Assembly (NCBI GenBank): GCA_030538235.1
Contig: JAUNUJ010000006.1
Location: forward strand, 81,699 to 145,698
Length of the DNA stretch: 64,000 nt
Direction of reading: 5' to 3'
From: Alcaligenaceae bacterium
GTDB taxonomy: Bacteria; Pseudomonadota; Gammaproteobacteria; Burkholderiales; Burkholderiaceae_B
Shown piece after piece: positions 48,701-57,560 of this stretch. The notes beneath the pieces are model-generated. The model saw only the letters and a list, made by a program, of their open reading frames with translations. It ran no database searches and had not been told where the DNA came from. The translations under genes and the position numbers were made by a program. The stretch's first letter is position 1; the number at the start of each line of letters is the position of its first letter.

Positions 48701-49617
48701 CGACTGCGCAGGAGAGCTTTAGGCAATTACTGGATAAGGACCAAGGTGCCCAAGCCACCCTAGAAGACAACAAGCACATCACCACCTGGGATTTTGGTGA
48801 GCTTCCTGAACTGCTGGAAATTAAGCGTGGTCGACAGTCCGTGGTGGGTTTTCCGGCGTTATTTGATCAGGGTAATGATTGTCGTATTGAGGTCTTCGAT
48901 GAGGTGCATGAAGCGACTGCCGCGCATCGCAAGGGTCTGATCCGCTTATTCAAGATCGCTTTAAAAGAGCAGATTCGTTACCTCTCCAGAAATCTTAAAG
49001 ACTTACCGCAATTAGGTATGCTCTATATGGCGTTGGGGACTCAAGAAGAGTTGCAGGAAGAGATTATCGATTGTGCTTTGATTCAATCTTGTCTGGTTCG
49101 ACCTTGGCCTAACAACGCACAAGAGTTCAATGAACGGGTCAAAGATGCTAAGGGCAGATTTGGTTTGTTATTGCAAGAAGTGATTCGGCTACTGCAACAG
49201 ATCATGAACGAATGGGCCATGGCATTAAAGAAGCATCATTTGATTAAAGCTCATAAAGGCGCTTACGAAGATATTCAACAGCAGCTCAATACGCTGATCT
49301 ATAAGGGCTTTTTAAGTCGTGTCGAATATGCCTCCTTACAGCATTACCCACGCTACCTAAGAGCGGTACAATTGCGTATTGATAAATTGAAGAATGACCC
49401 GAGCCGCGACCAACAACTGATGCACGAGGTGCAGATGCTGCAGACTAAGTATCTGCGCCGCCTGTCCCAACTTAAAGGCGTGCATGATCCGCAGATGGAC
49501 GAGTTTTTTTGGTTGTTGCAGGAACTGAGGGTGGCCGTATTTGCGCAGGAATTGCGCACGCCCATGCCGGTTTCAGTCAAGCGTCTTGAGAAAACGTGGC
49601 ACAGTCTGTCACAATAA
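45787..49617 (+). CDS. hrpA: ATP-dependent RNA helicase HrpA
   Basis: A DEAH-box RNA helicase of 1276 residues, linked in E. coli to rescue of stalled ribosomes and mRNA processing. Walker A GETGSGKTTQ is at 58-67, followed by TQPRRIAAVSVAKRIA, DEAHERSLNIDFLLGFLK, SATIDAARF, and QRAGRCGRLGPG. The long C-terminal part carries the HrpA-specific DUF3418-type region, so this is HrpA and not the shorter HrpB. The usual length is about 1300. dnaE starts 21 bases after its stop. A candidate TATAAT lies at 45710-45715. Confidence 0.96.
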   Translation: MQKTQDRDSSDLSNIANKKNAHQSVLPIIDFPEDLPVSERRQEIQKALEQHQVIIVAGETGSGKTTQLPKICLAMGRGQDKMIGHTQPRRIAAVSVAKRIAQELKTEVGQWVGYQVRFSDRTGPRSAIKLMTDGILLAETQRDPLLKRYDTIIIDEAHERSLNIDFLLGFLKNLLPKRPDLKVIITSATIDAARFAEHFKTADNQSAEVIEVTGRMYPVEIRYQIDDPVLASSADESDDEDNEQPELTEMISDAVDECIRSGPGDILVFLPGEREIREAVDALRKPNQPTLDVLPLFARMSQADQERIFRPTTNLRRVILATNVAETSLTVPGIRFVIDSGLARVKRYSWRNKVEQLQIEPISQAAANQRAGRCGRLGPGICIRLYSAEDFNKRAEYTDPEVLRSSLASVILRMKALRLHDIEAFPFVDKPSGRAIADGYHLLQELGALNEHNRLTQTGRLLARLPLDPRIARMILAAKDHNCLTEMSIIAAALSIQDPRERPFDAQEASTQAHSKYKDKESEFISYLKLWAWYQEQYDHRESNRKLHRQLRKEFLSPVRLREWQDIHQQIRTLIDDQKWRFNQVDATYEELHRALLSGLLGNIGLRSEATREYEGARGIRYVVHPGSYLHRSAAKWIMAGELVETTRLFARTVARIEPQWIEQAGRHLLKKLYSEPHFDPRRGQVMVYERATLYGLQVYQGRKVSYARLEPKHARELFIREALVEGSIKQPLPFLEHNLRLIEEIEHLEHKSRRQDILVDDELIYRFYDQYIPEDMHQVATLEHWYKNLAAEEKARLQLDKDELMRHEAAGISTEQFPKRLEFDGLSLNLSYHFEPGSPKDGVTLEVPVYALNQIDAVVAQWLVPGMLKEKVELLLRSLPQRLRRHCVPIPDYAEHFVEDIANQPSLKEESLLNVLIDDIWQQKRIRVKAADFKEENIPPHLSMIFKVVDEHGRMLSSSRNLALLKAEHAPTAQESFRQLLDKDQGAQATLEDNKHITTWDFGELPELLEIKRGRQSVVGFPALFDQGNDCRIEVFDEVHEATAAHRKGLIRLFKIALKEQIRYLSRNLKDLPQLGMLYMALGTQEELQEEIIDCALIQSCLVRPWPNNAQEFNERVKDAKGRFGLLLQEVIRLLQQIMNEWAMALKKHHLIKAHKGAYEDIQQQLNTLIYKGFLSRVEYASLQHYPRYLRAVQLRIDKLKNDPSRDQQLMHEVQMLQTKYLRRLSQLKGVHDPQMDEFFWLLQELRVAVFAQELRTPMPVSVKRLEKTWHSLSQ

Positions 49618-49638
49618 AGTAGTTTTAGAGAGTAAATT

Positions 49639-52600
49639 ATGTCCGATACCCTGCTTGCAGCCACCGAGGCGACCAAGGCTAACCTGCATTCAAGCCCGGC
49701 CTTTGTGCATCTGAGAACCCACTCCGAGTATTCGGTGGTGGACGGTATTATCCGTATCGGGGATTTGATTAAACAGGCCAAAGCTTTTAATCAACCGGCC
49801 TTGGCCTTATCGGATTTGGGTAATTTATTCGGTTATATCAAATTTTATAAAGCAGCGCGCCAAGCTGGCATCAAACCGATTGCTGCCTGTGATTTTTGGA
49901 TCGACAATCCTCATGATGAGAAAAAACCTTATCGTTGTCTTTTGATCGCTCGCAATCATGATGGTTATTTGCAGCTATGTCGTCTGATTTCTAAGTCTTG
50001 GATTGATAACCCGCAAATTGACCGCGGGCAGTTAAAACCCGAATGGTTGGAACTGCCAGAAGAAACCGATGGGTTGATTTTATTATCGGGCGCGCGACAA
50101 GGCGATATTGGTGACGCACTGGAAGTAGGACGTTTCGATCAGGCAGTCAGTTTGGCTGAGCATTGGGCTAAGCATTTTCCCAATCGTTTTTATATTGAAT
50201 TACAACGCAGCGGTTTTGACGGTGATGAGCGCTATGTACAAGAGGCCTTAAAAGTCGCGCAACAAACTGGTTTGCCGGTTGTGGCCACCCATCCGGTGCA
50301 GTTCTTAAACTCTGATGATTTTGATGTGCATGAGGTGCGCGTTTGTATCGCTCAGGGAGAGGTCTTAGCGAATCAGAATCGCACGAAGCGTTTTAATCCT
50401 CAGCAATATTATCTGAGCTCAGAGGAAATGCTGCAGAAATTCAGCGATATTCCGACCGCAACTATCAATGCAGTGGAAATCGCTAAGCGCTGTAATCTAA
50501 CCATTGAGCTTGGCAAACCCAATTTACCGGATTTTGAAACCCCTGAGGGCATGACCCTCGGCGAATACCTTATCAATCTGTCACATAAAGGCTTGGATGA
50601 GCGTCTGCTATTTCTATTTCCCGATCCCGAGGAGCGCGCTAAACAAGAGCCGGCCTATCGCGAACGCTTGGATCTAGAGTGCAAAATTATTATTGATATG
50701 GGTTTCCCTGGTTATTTCCTGATTGTTCAGGACTTTATTAACTGGGGCAAGGCTAATGGTGTGCCGGTGGGGCCGGGTCGTGGTTCCGGGGCCGGTTCCT
50801 TGGTGGCTTATTCGCTTGGGATTACCGATCTAGATCCGATTCGTTATGACTTGTTATTTGAGCGTTTCTTAAACCCGGAACGGGTCTCAATGCCTGACTT
50901 CGATATTGACTTCTGTCAGGATCAGCGCGAAAAGGTCATTGAGTACGTTAAGGAAAAATACGGTCGTGATGCCGTGAGTCAGATCGCCACTTTCGGTACG
51001 TTGGGTGCCAAAGCCGTGGTGCGTGACGTTGGTCGGGTATTGGAAATGCCATACTCGCTATGTGACGGTCTCTCTAAATTGATTCCTTTTAACCCGGCCA
51101 AACCGTGGAGTCTGAGTGATGCAATGGAGGGAGAGCCGGAATTTAAGCGTCGCTATGAGCAGGACGAAGAGGTGCAGTCTATTGTGGACAGCTCCTTACC
51201 ACTGGAGGGTTTAGTCCGCAATATCGGCATGCACGCCGGCGGCGTCTTGATTGCACCGGGCAAATTAACTGATTTCTGTCCGCTTTATTGTCAACCGGGT
51301 CATAGCGGTAGTGTGGTTTCTCAATACGATAAGGACGATGTAGAGCAGGCCGGTCTGGTTAAATTTGACTTCTTAGGTTTGCGTAACCTGACTATTTTGG
51401 ATTGGGCTGTACGCTATGTACGACGCTTTAATCAGGGCCAAGAAGCCTTCGACATCATGGCTGTGCCATTAGATGATAGCTCGACCTATCAGTTGCTCTC
51501 GGATGGTAATACCACGGCCGTGTTTCAGTTGGAGTCACGTGGCATGAAGGAGCTGTTGCGCAAGCTCGTGCCCTCGACCTTTGAAGACGTCATTGCAGTT
51601 TTGGCTTTATTCCGTCCGGGTCCTTTGGATTCAGGGATGGTGGATGATTTCGTTAATCGTAAACATGGCCGTGCCGAAGTGGATTATTTTCATCCGGATT
51701 TGACCAGTACTTTGGATAGTACCTACGGGGTCATTGTTTACCAGGAACAGGTGATGCTGATCTCCCAAATTATTGGGGGCTATAGCTTAGGTGGTGCGGA
51801 TTTATTACGCCGTGCCATGGGTAAAAAACAACCGGAGGAAATGGCTCGCCATCGCAAAATCTTTGAAGAGGGCGCGATTGAAAAAGGCTATGACGGCGAG
51901 ATGGCCAAAAACCTGTTCGACTTGATGGAGAAATTCGCAGGCTATGGTTTTAACAAATCTCACTCCGCTGCCTATGCCTTAATTTCCTATCAAACGGCTT
52001 GGTTAAAGTATTACTATCCGGCCGAGTTTATGGCGGCGACCCTTTCTTCCGATATGGATGATACGGATAAAATTCAAATCTTCTGGCGCGACTCTTTGGA
52101 CAATGGACTCACTGTCTTGCCGGTTGATATTAATCAATCGCATTATCGCTTTGAGCCGGTGCCTGATCAACACCTCAAAGAAAAAGGCAGTATTCGTACC
52201 ATCCGTTATGGCATGGGCGGCGTCAAAGGCGTAGGTGAGGGGGCGATTGAAAATATCCTTAAATCTCGTGAATCAGAGGGGCCTTTTGCGGATCTCTATG
52301 ATTTCTGCTCGCGAATTGACCGTCACACGGTTAACAAACGAGCTATTGAAGCATTAATCCGCGCCGGTGCCTTTGATGCGCTGGAGCCGAATCGTCGGGC
52401 CTTATTAGAGAGTTTGCCCAAAGCGATTGAGGCCGCAGATCAAAATGATCGCAATGCTGATCAGGGCTCCTTATTTGGCGATGATAGCGGTGAGATTGTA
52501 GCGCATGAAATTCAAAGTATCAGGCCTTGGAGTCTCTACGATAGCTTGATTGAAGAGAAAAAAGCCTTAGGTTTTTATTTCAGTCATCATCTATTTGATG

Positions 52601-53181
52601 TTTGGCGTGACGAGGTACGACGTTTTGCGCCGGCACCATTAGCTACCTTAAAAGAATCTCGCTCTTCACAATGGGTCGCCGGTGTATTAATCGGCTTTAG
52701 GGCTTTCCAGCTCAAGGGTAAAGACGAGCGTCTATTCTTCTTATTGATTGATGATGGCAGTGCTCAGATTGAAGTGACTTGTGATGCGCATCTCTACGAG
52801 AGTTGTCGTCACCTGATTAATAACGACGATTTATTATTGGTACAGGCGCGAGTTTCTCGCAGCAGTTTTAATAATACTTTGCGTATCAATGCCAATGCTC
52901 TATATAATTTACAGTCGGCTAGAGAGTCGGTGGCGACCGACTTAACGGTAGTGTTAAATGAGCCGATTCCCGCAAAGCAATTGCATATACTGATGAATCC
53001 CTTTAGAGCTGAACCTGAAAATGGCTTTCCCGGTGTGGCAGTGAAGTTCCGATATCAACTGGATAAACAGACCGTCTGTGACATTTTACTGGGTGACGAG
53101 TGGCGCGTGCGTTTAAATCCACAATTCCTAGAGGGATTGTCTTCTTGTGAAGAAATTACTAGCTTTGAAGTCAATTATTAG
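49639..53181 (+). CDS. dnaE: DNA polymerase III alpha subunit DnaE
   Basis: The replicative polymerase catalytic subunit, 1180 residues (E. coli 1160). A PHP domain is at the N-terminus (FVHLRTHSEYSVVDGIIRI, LSDLGNLFG). The polymerase core shows GPGRGSGAGSLVAYSLGITDLDPI and the catalytic aspartates in PDFDIDFCQDQREKVIEYV. Then come HhH motifs (GMGGVKGVGEGAIENIL) and an OB-fold domain near residues 1000-1085 (VAGVLIGF...LIDDGSAQIEVTC). A gene 21 bases upstream (hrpA) probably shares its transcript. The window also holds a possible psi-like protein at 9824. Confidence 0.97.
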   Translation: MSDTLLAATEATKANLHSSPAFVHLRTHSEYSVVDGIIRIGDLIKQAKAFNQPALALSDLGNLFGYIKFYKAARQAGIKPIAACDFWIDNPHDEKKPYRCLLIARNHDGYLQLCRLISKSWIDNPQIDRGQLKPEWLELPEETDGLILLSGARQGDIGDALEVGRFDQAVSLAEHWAKHFPNRFYIELQRSGFDGDERYVQEALKVAQQTGLPVVATHPVQFLNSDDFDVHEVRVCIAQGEVLANQNRTKRFNPQQYYLSSEEMLQKFSDIPTATINAVEIAKRCNLTIELGKPNLPDFETPEGMTLGEYLINLSHKGLDERLLFLFPDPEERAKQEPAYRERLDLECKIIIDMGFPGYFLIVQDFINWGKANGVPVGPGRGSGAGSLVAYSLGITDLDPIRYDLLFERFLNPERVSMPDFDIDFCQDQREKVIEYVKEKYGRDAVSQIATFGTLGAKAVVRDVGRVLEMPYSLCDGLSKLIPFNPAKPWSLSDAMEGEPEFKRRYEQDEEVQSIVDSSLPLEGLVRNIGMHAGGVLIAPGKLTDFCPLYCQPGHSGSVVSQYDKDDVEQAGLVKFDFLGLRNLTILDWAVRYVRRFNQGQEAFDIMAVPLDDSSTYQLLSDGNTTAVFQLESRGMKELLRKLVPSTFEDVIAVLALFRPGPLDSGMVDDFVNRKHGRAEVDYFHPDLTSTLDSTYGVIVYQEQVMLISQIIGGYSLGGADLLRRAMGKKQPEEMARHRKIFEEGAIEKGYDGEMAKNLFDLMEKFAGYGFNKSHSAAYALISYQTAWLKYYYPAEFMAATLSSDMDDTDKIQIFWRDSLDNGLTVLPVDINQSHYRFEPVPDQHLKEKGSIRTIRYGMGGVKGVGEGAIENILKSRESEGPFADLYDFCSRIDRHTVNKRAIEALIRAGAFDALEPNRRALLESLPKAIEAADQNDRNADQGSLFGDDSGEIVAHEIQSIRPWSLYDSLIEEKKALGFYFSHHLFDVWRDEVRRFAPAPLATLKESRSSQWVAGVLIGFRAFQLKGKDERLFFLLIDDGSAQIEVTCDAHLYESCRHLINNDDLLLVQARVSRSSFNNTLRINANALYNLQSARESVATDLTVVLNEPIPAKQLHILMNPFRAEPENGFPGVAVKFRYQLDKQTVCDILLGDEWRVRLNPQFLEGLSSCEEITSFEVNY

Positions 53182-53257
53182 TTATTTTATTAATCATATT
53201 AATCAGCTTGCCGCACTGCAGCATGAGTGTGTATAAAAACGCATCAACCCCAAGAAC

Positions 53258-54043
53258 ATGAGCGAATTTATCAGTTTAGTTAACAGTTTTCTTGTTTTAA
53301 TGATTATTCCGCAAAACCTAGCCTTATTTTTATTAGGGCTTGGGTTTGTTTTTTTTCTTATTCGCTTCAGGCGCTTAGCCTTTCTATTTATTTTAAGTGC
53401 TGCGCTCTGGCTTGGACTATGGTCTTTACCCATCACTTCAATAAAGGTCGGTTCTTTTTTAGAAGATCAATACACCCTCAGTAGTATTGATGAATTACCA
53501 AATGCCGATGCGATTGTGGTGCTCGGCGGCAATACCGGAGCGAATCGGCATAATTGGTTTGAGGTAGAGTTGGATACAGACTCGGCCCACCGTCGAGTCG
53601 ATACCGCAGATGAGCTTTATACGGCCGGCAAAGCCCCTAAAATCATTGTTTCCGGTGGGGCCAATCAAGGTATCATCAGTGAAGCACGTGGCATGGAGTT
53701 TGCTTTGCGAAACCTTGGGGTGCCGGCAGAAGCGATTATACGTGAGGATTTCAGTCAGACCACCAGAGAAAATGCCTTATTTACCCAACGTACTATGGCT
53801 GAGCACGGTATTAACTCCGTGTTGGTGGTGACATCGGCCTTGCATATGCCGCGAGCCATGGGAGTATTTAATCATTTGCAAATTAAAGCTTATGCAGCAC
53901 CGAATCCGCCACAAATCGTGATCCCTGCGGATGAGCCCGACTTTAATCCCTACCTTCCGAGTCGGCGAGCTTTGGGTGCGAGCCGCTCAATTATAAAAGA
54001 GTATCTAGGTTATTGGGTTTATCAGTTAAGAGGCTGGATCTAA
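53258..54043 (+). CDS. YdcF/ElyC-like DUF218 membrane protein
   Basis: A 261-residue protein with two N-terminal membrane segments (about 8-32 and 42-60) and a DUF218 domain from about residue 85: ADAIVVLGGNTG, AGKAPKIIVSGGAN, TRENALFTQRTMAEHG and VLVVTSALHMPRAMGVF. ElyC, a member, affects peptidoglycan/lipid carrier metabolism in E. coli; the enzymatic role of the family is unclear. The ATG at 53258 lacks a strong Shine-Dalgarno. It lies 76 bases after dnaE and converges on the glycosyltransferase gene. Confidence 0.88.
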   Translation: MSEFISLVNSFLVLMIIPQNLALFLLGLGFVFFLIRFRRLAFLFILSAALWLGLWSLPITSIKVGSFLEDQYTLSSIDELPNADAIVVLGGNTGANRHNWFEVELDTDSAHRRVDTADELYTAGKAPKIIVSGGANQGIISEARGMEFALRNLGVPAEAIIREDFSQTTRENALFTQRTMAEHGINSVLVVTSALHMPRAMGVFNHLQIKAYAAPNPPQIVIPADEPDFNPYLPSRRALGASRSIIKEYLGYWVYQLRGWI

Positions 54044-54064
54044 GGCCTGGACGCTGTAATTTAT

Positions 54065-54078
54065 AGCAAGCGCTTGCT
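54065..54078. repeat. Perfect 14-base palindrome between converging genes
   Basis: AGCAAGCGCTTGCT is a perfect palindrome without a loop, 22 bases after the YdcF-like stop, followed by TT on the plus strand. It may be a weak terminator or a protein site. A tandem pair of CGCTTCATGC follows at 54133-54152. Confidence 0.4.
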
Positions 54079-54132
54079 TTCATCTAGCATTTCGAGATGA
54101 AGGCTTAGGTTTCAATGTTTAAGGCTCAATTA

Positions 54133-54152
54133 CGCTTCATGCCGCTTCATGC
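54133..54152. repeat. Tandem direct repeat of a 10-mer
   Basis: CGCTTCATGC occurs twice head to tail in the gap between the YdcF-like gene and the glycosyltransferase gene, just before the latter's stop codon. No function can be read from it; polymerase slippage is the simplest source. Confidence 0.5.
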
Positions 54153-54169
54153 CGCCAAAGCAAAAGGCC

Positions 54170-55141
54170 TTAAGCCAAATTTAATATCTGCCGCACAGTA
54201 GTCAGAACCTCACTGTCTTCTGGCCATCGGCCATTTTCACCTAAAATTAACGCATTAGGTGACCAAGGGCCGGTGTTTCTAACATCGGTAACCCCGATTA
54301 AAGTGATTTGTCGGGCATTGGCCGCCGCACTGAGATGCGAGACACCTGAATCATTGCATAGCACCAGTGCAGCATCTTTTAGTAAGGCTGCAAAGGCCCC
54401 AAGGCTGAGAGCAGGGAGTAGCTTGGCGGAAGGCGCATTGTCTTTAGCCTGATTAACCTCATTGGGGGGCGGACACATAATGACTTCGCGACCTTGAGAC
54501 TGCAAGTAACGGGTTAATTGCTCATAACCTTGCCAGACCTTATTTTTACCCCTATGTAAACCGACGGCGGTGGGCGCAATCAGTATAAATTCGCCCGCTG
54601 TTAGGCCATGTTGAGATAAATACACGTTTTTTTCTGCCAATTGCTGCGGAGTGAAAGGAAGTAACACCCTGTCTTTGGGCTCGGCTAAGCAACTAAAGCC
54701 CCAATTACTTAAGGCGGTGCGCGTCAAATAATACCAAGACTCCACGGCATGGGGTTTAGGTTTAGTTTTGCTCACCGGCCATCGGAGTAGAAGCGAACGA
54801 CCGTCATCCCTATAACCGGCGCTAGCTAAAGAGGCTGCCTTAAAGCAAAGGGCGCTGCTTAGTGAGTCGGGTAGTAACAAACCCACTTCACTGTTAGCGA
54901 CTGGATTGGCTTTGCGATACTCACGGATTTTAGAGGCATCATCTCGCCATTTGCCATTGATTGCTAAAAACTCGACCTCAGGATTTCTTAGGTAGCCGGC
55001 TAATAGGCCCTCAGCCCATGGTTTAGCGCAAATAACTACCTTAGTGCCGGTGGCGATCACGGCATGAAGCGAGGAGAGACTCATACAAACATCGCCAATC
55101 CAATTCGGTAAACGGATAAAAATTCTTGATATTTTTTTCAT
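54170..55141 (-). CDS. Glycosyltransferase family 9 (heptosyltransferase-like)
   Basis: A 323-residue GT9 enzyme. Members add heptose to the lipooligosaccharide core using ADP-heptose on the cytosolic side of the inner membrane. Marks: IFIRLPNWIGDVCMSLSSL at the start (heptosyltransferase P-x-WIGD), LLLPDSLSSALCFK, ILIAPTAVGLHRGKNKVW and LVLCNDSGVSHLSAAANA. It is nearer WaaF than WaaC by the NWIGD motif, but assignment is not safe. The start at ATG 55141 is chosen because the family begins here; a longer frame adds nine residues. It is divergent from msbA, which fits an LPS role. Confidence 0.85.
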   Translation of the reverse strand: MKKISRIFIRLPNWIGDVCMSLSSLHAVIATGTKVVICAKPWAEGLLAGYLRNPEVEFLAINGKWRDDASKIREYRKANPVANSEVGLLLPDSLSSALCFKAASLASAGYRDDGRSLLLRWPVSKTKPKPHAVESWYYLTRTALSNWGFSCLAEPKDRVLLPFTPQQLAEKNVYLSQHGLTAGEFILIAPTAVGLHRGKNKVWQGYEQLTRYLQSQGREVIMCPPPNEVNQAKDNAPSAKLLPALSLGAFAALLKDAALVLCNDSGVSHLSAAANARQITLIGVTDVRNTGPWSPNALILGENGRWPEDSEVLTTVRQILNLA

Positions 55142-55240
55142 GTAAAAAACTAGGTGTAGTTTAAGCAACTATTGAAACTTTACACTTTTTTTGCTGTAAC
55201 CGTTAAAATCACTGTGATTTATTAGGAATAAGGTTATTTA

Positions 55241-57013
55241 GTGAGCGACATTGAACAATTAAGTAAAGAGCAACAAAAAAGTATTCGACGCAATTTATGG
55301 CGCCGAATCTTTGAACGTGTAGGTTCTTTTTGGAAGTTCTTAGCCATCTCCGTTATTTGTACCATGATCGCCTCCGCTACGCAGCCCGGTCTGGCTTATT
55401 TAATGAAGCCTTTACTGGATGAGGGATTTGCCGGTTCTAGGCCCGAGTTTATCTGGATGATGCCATTAGCCATTATCGGCTTGATGCTGATTCGTGGCGT
55501 TTTTAACTTTTTCGGTGGTTATTTGATGGCTTGGGTCGCCAACAAAGTGCTGTTCGGTGTACGGGCTGAGATGTTCCATAGTCTCTTACATATGCCGGAT
55601 ACCGAATTTCAAAAGGGCGATACCGGTCGTTTATTGAATCGCTTCACTGTTGATGCGGGTAATGTCACTCAATACGCCGCGGAGATCGTTACCAATTTAG
55701 TGCGGGAAGTCTTTGTGGTGATCGCCATGATCGCCTTGTTGCTGTATTTGTCATGGCAATTGACGCTGATTATTCTGGTGATTTTTCCGTTCTCCGTTTT
55801 GGTCGGGGGGTATTTTGCTAAGCGCTTGCGAACCATTAATCGTCGCACCTTAGATATGAATGCCAATTTGACCGCCACAGTTAAAGAGGGTATTGAAGCT
55901 CAACGTGTGGTGAAGTTATTTGATGGTTACGAGCGCGAGAGTAGTCGTTTCGATAAAGTAAATCACGGTTTACGTGCTTACGCCATGCGTGCCTCAGTAG
56001 CCGATGCAGCGATGTCGCCATTAACCCAATGGGTAATTTCCTTTTCGGTGGCTGCCGTGGTCAGTGTGGCTTTACATCAGGCCGAACGGGGTCTAACGCC
56101 GGGCGAATTTATTGCCTTTATTACGGCTTTAGGGCAGATTTTTGACCCGGTTCGTCGACTGACGAATTTAGCCAGTAAGTCACAAAAAATGATGGCCGCT
56201 GCTGAAAGCGTCTTCAAACTGATTGATACTGACAAAGAAAAAGACGAAGGCACCAAGATATGCGTGGTCAGCGAGAATTCTGTCATTGATTTCCGCAACA
56301 TTACCTTCCGCTTTAACGATGACAGTGAAGCGGTACTTAAGGATTTATCCTTTAGCGTCAAAGGCGGTCAAACAGTGGCTTTAGTTGGTCGCTCCGGTAG
56401 CGGTAAAACGACCTTGGTTAATATGCTGCCACGTTTTGTGGAGCCAAGTGCCGGGGAGATCGTGATAGATGGTACGCCCATTAATGAATTCACTCTGACT
56501 AGCTTACGGGCTAATTTATCGTTGGTGAGTCAGCATGTTGTGTTGTTCGAGGGTTCCATTGCCGATAATATCCGCTACGGTTCAAATCGTGATGCTGATG
56601 ATGAAAAATTACGCTCGGTTTTGCAAGCGGCGAACTTATGGGATTTTGTACAAGGCTTACCGCAGGGGGTCAATACCCAAATCGGTGAAAGCGGATCTTG
56701 GTTATCCGGCGGTCAGCGTCAGCGCTTAGCCATTGCTCGTGCTTTGTTAAAAGATGCACCAATATTAATCTTAGATGAGGCAACCTCTGCCCTCGACAAT
56801 GAGTCCGAGAAGCTAGTCCAAGACTCTTTGGAGCGTCTGATGACAGGTCGGACCACCTTTGTGATTGCCCACCGATTATCGACAGTAAAAAATGCCGATC
56901 GTATTTTAGTCCTTGATGACGGGGTAATTATTGAAGATGGTAGTCATGACGAGCTCTTGAAAAATAGCGGATTGTACCAATCTCTATACGAAATGCAGTT
57001 TAAAGAGGCTTAA
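55241..57013 (+). CDS. msbA: Lipid A export ABC transporter MsbA
   Basis: MsbA flips lipid A-core across the inner membrane. The 590-residue half-transporter has six membrane helices (residues about 30-315) and an ATPase domain: Walker A GRSGSGKTT, Q-loop LSLVSQHVVLFEGS, signature LSGGQRQRLAIARAL, Walker B ILILDEATSALD and H-loop IAHRLST. The TM part contains MLRLYLSWQLTLIILVIFPF-like and LNRFTVDAGNV motifs typical of MsbA. The start is GTG 55241, with AGGAATAAGG 9-18 bases upstream. The adjacent divergent GT9 gene supports a lipooligosaccharide role. Confidence 0.94.
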   Translation: MSDIEQLSKEQQKSIRRNLWRRIFERVGSFWKFLAISVICTMIASATQPGLAYLMKPLLDEGFAGSRPEFIWMMPLAIIGLMLIRGVFNFFGGYLMAWVANKVLFGVRAEMFHSLLHMPDTEFQKGDTGRLLNRFTVDAGNVTQYAAEIVTNLVREVFVVIAMIALLLYLSWQLTLIILVIFPFSVLVGGYFAKRLRTINRRTLDMNANLTATVKEGIEAQRVVKLFDGYERESSRFDKVNHGLRAYAMRASVADAAMSPLTQWVISFSVAAVVSVALHQAERGLTPGEFIAFITALGQIFDPVRRLTNLASKSQKMMAAAESVFKLIDTDKEKDEGTKICVVSENSVIDFRNITFRFNDDSEAVLKDLSFSVKGGQTVALVGRSGSGKTTLVNMLPRFVEPSAGEIVIDGTPINEFTLTSLRANLSLVSQHVVLFEGSIADNIRYGSNRDADDEKLRSVLQAANLWDFVQGLPQGVNTQIGESGSWLSGGQRQRLAIARALLKDAPILILDEATSALDNESEKLVQDSLERLMTGRTTFVIAHRLSTVKNADRILVLDDGVIIEDGSHDELLKNSGLYQSLYEMQFKEA

Positions 57014-57131
57014 ATTAGTCTTGTTCAGTCCTGTTCAATCCTGCAACACCCAATCCCCCCCTATGCCCATGACATCAGTGTCGTTACACTGTATGATAAG
57101 AGGGTATAGGGTAATTTTTTCGGAGAAAATT

Positions 57132-57494
57132 ATGAATCAAGCTAAGAACCACACGATTGAGAGTTGGGGCTATGAACATCCGGAGGTTAAAGGCCCTAAT
57201 GCACTGATGTTTTTCACATGGGATTTATCAAAAACCATTGAAAATGCCTTTCACGAAGCTAACGAAGACAATCTTGAGGAGTACGTTCAACAAGCTCAGG
57301 CTTCTGTTGATCGCTTATTAAGCCGTTATGTAGAAATCGGTGCAGACCCCCAAGTATTCGAGGGTCAGTACATTAACTTAACTATCGAGCAAAGACCGGA
57401 CTCAAATAGCGCCTTAATCGCTTTAGAGACTTCGCCCGAACTGGAAGAGAAAATCATCGAGATGCAATCTCGCGTACAGCCCGGTCATAGTTAA
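57132..57494 (+). CDS. Unrecognised 120-residue acidic protein
   Basis: The ATG at 57132 follows GGAGAA at 57122-57127. The 120-residue product is acidic (MNQAKNHTIESWGYEHPEVK at the start) with an amphipathic helical middle (NLEEYVQQAQASVDRLLSRY) and a strand-like C-terminal half ending at EMQSRVQPGHS. No signal peptide, membrane helix or metal motif is visible. An open frame reaches back to TTG 57021, but that would bury the Shine-Dalgarno and add a Ser/Pro-rich stretch, so I reject it. It lies 118 bases after msbA and converges on rng. I do not recognise a family. Confidence 0.78.
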   Translation: MNQAKNHTIESWGYEHPEVKGPNALMFFTWDLSKTIENAFHEANEDNLEEYVQQAQASVDRLLSRYVEIGADPQVFEGQYINLTIEQRPDSNSALIALETSPELEEKIIEMQSRVQPGHS

Positions 57495-57516
57495 AATTTA
57501 CTGATTGAGCACAGCA

Positions 57517-57550
57517 AACGCCGTTTTGAAGTATCTATCAAAACGGCGTT
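57517..57550. terminator. Bidirectional terminator between the 120-residue gene and rng
   Basis: AACGCCGTTTTGA at 57517-57529 is the perfect complement of TCAAAACGGCGTT at 57538-57550, with an 8-nt loop. GTCTTTT follows on the plus strand. Confidence 0.8.
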
Positions 57551-57560
57551 GTCTTTTGGG

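Noticed and set aside
53203-53436. Minus-strand frame of 77 codons between dnaE and the YdcF-like gene
   Set aside because: It overlaps the start and membrane segments of the YdcF-like gene on the other strand and is Lys/Ser-rich noise.
57021-57131. TTG-initiated extension of the 120-residue protein
   Set aside because: It would include the GGAG ribosome site of ATG 57132 and adds a low-complexity Ser/Pro stretch.
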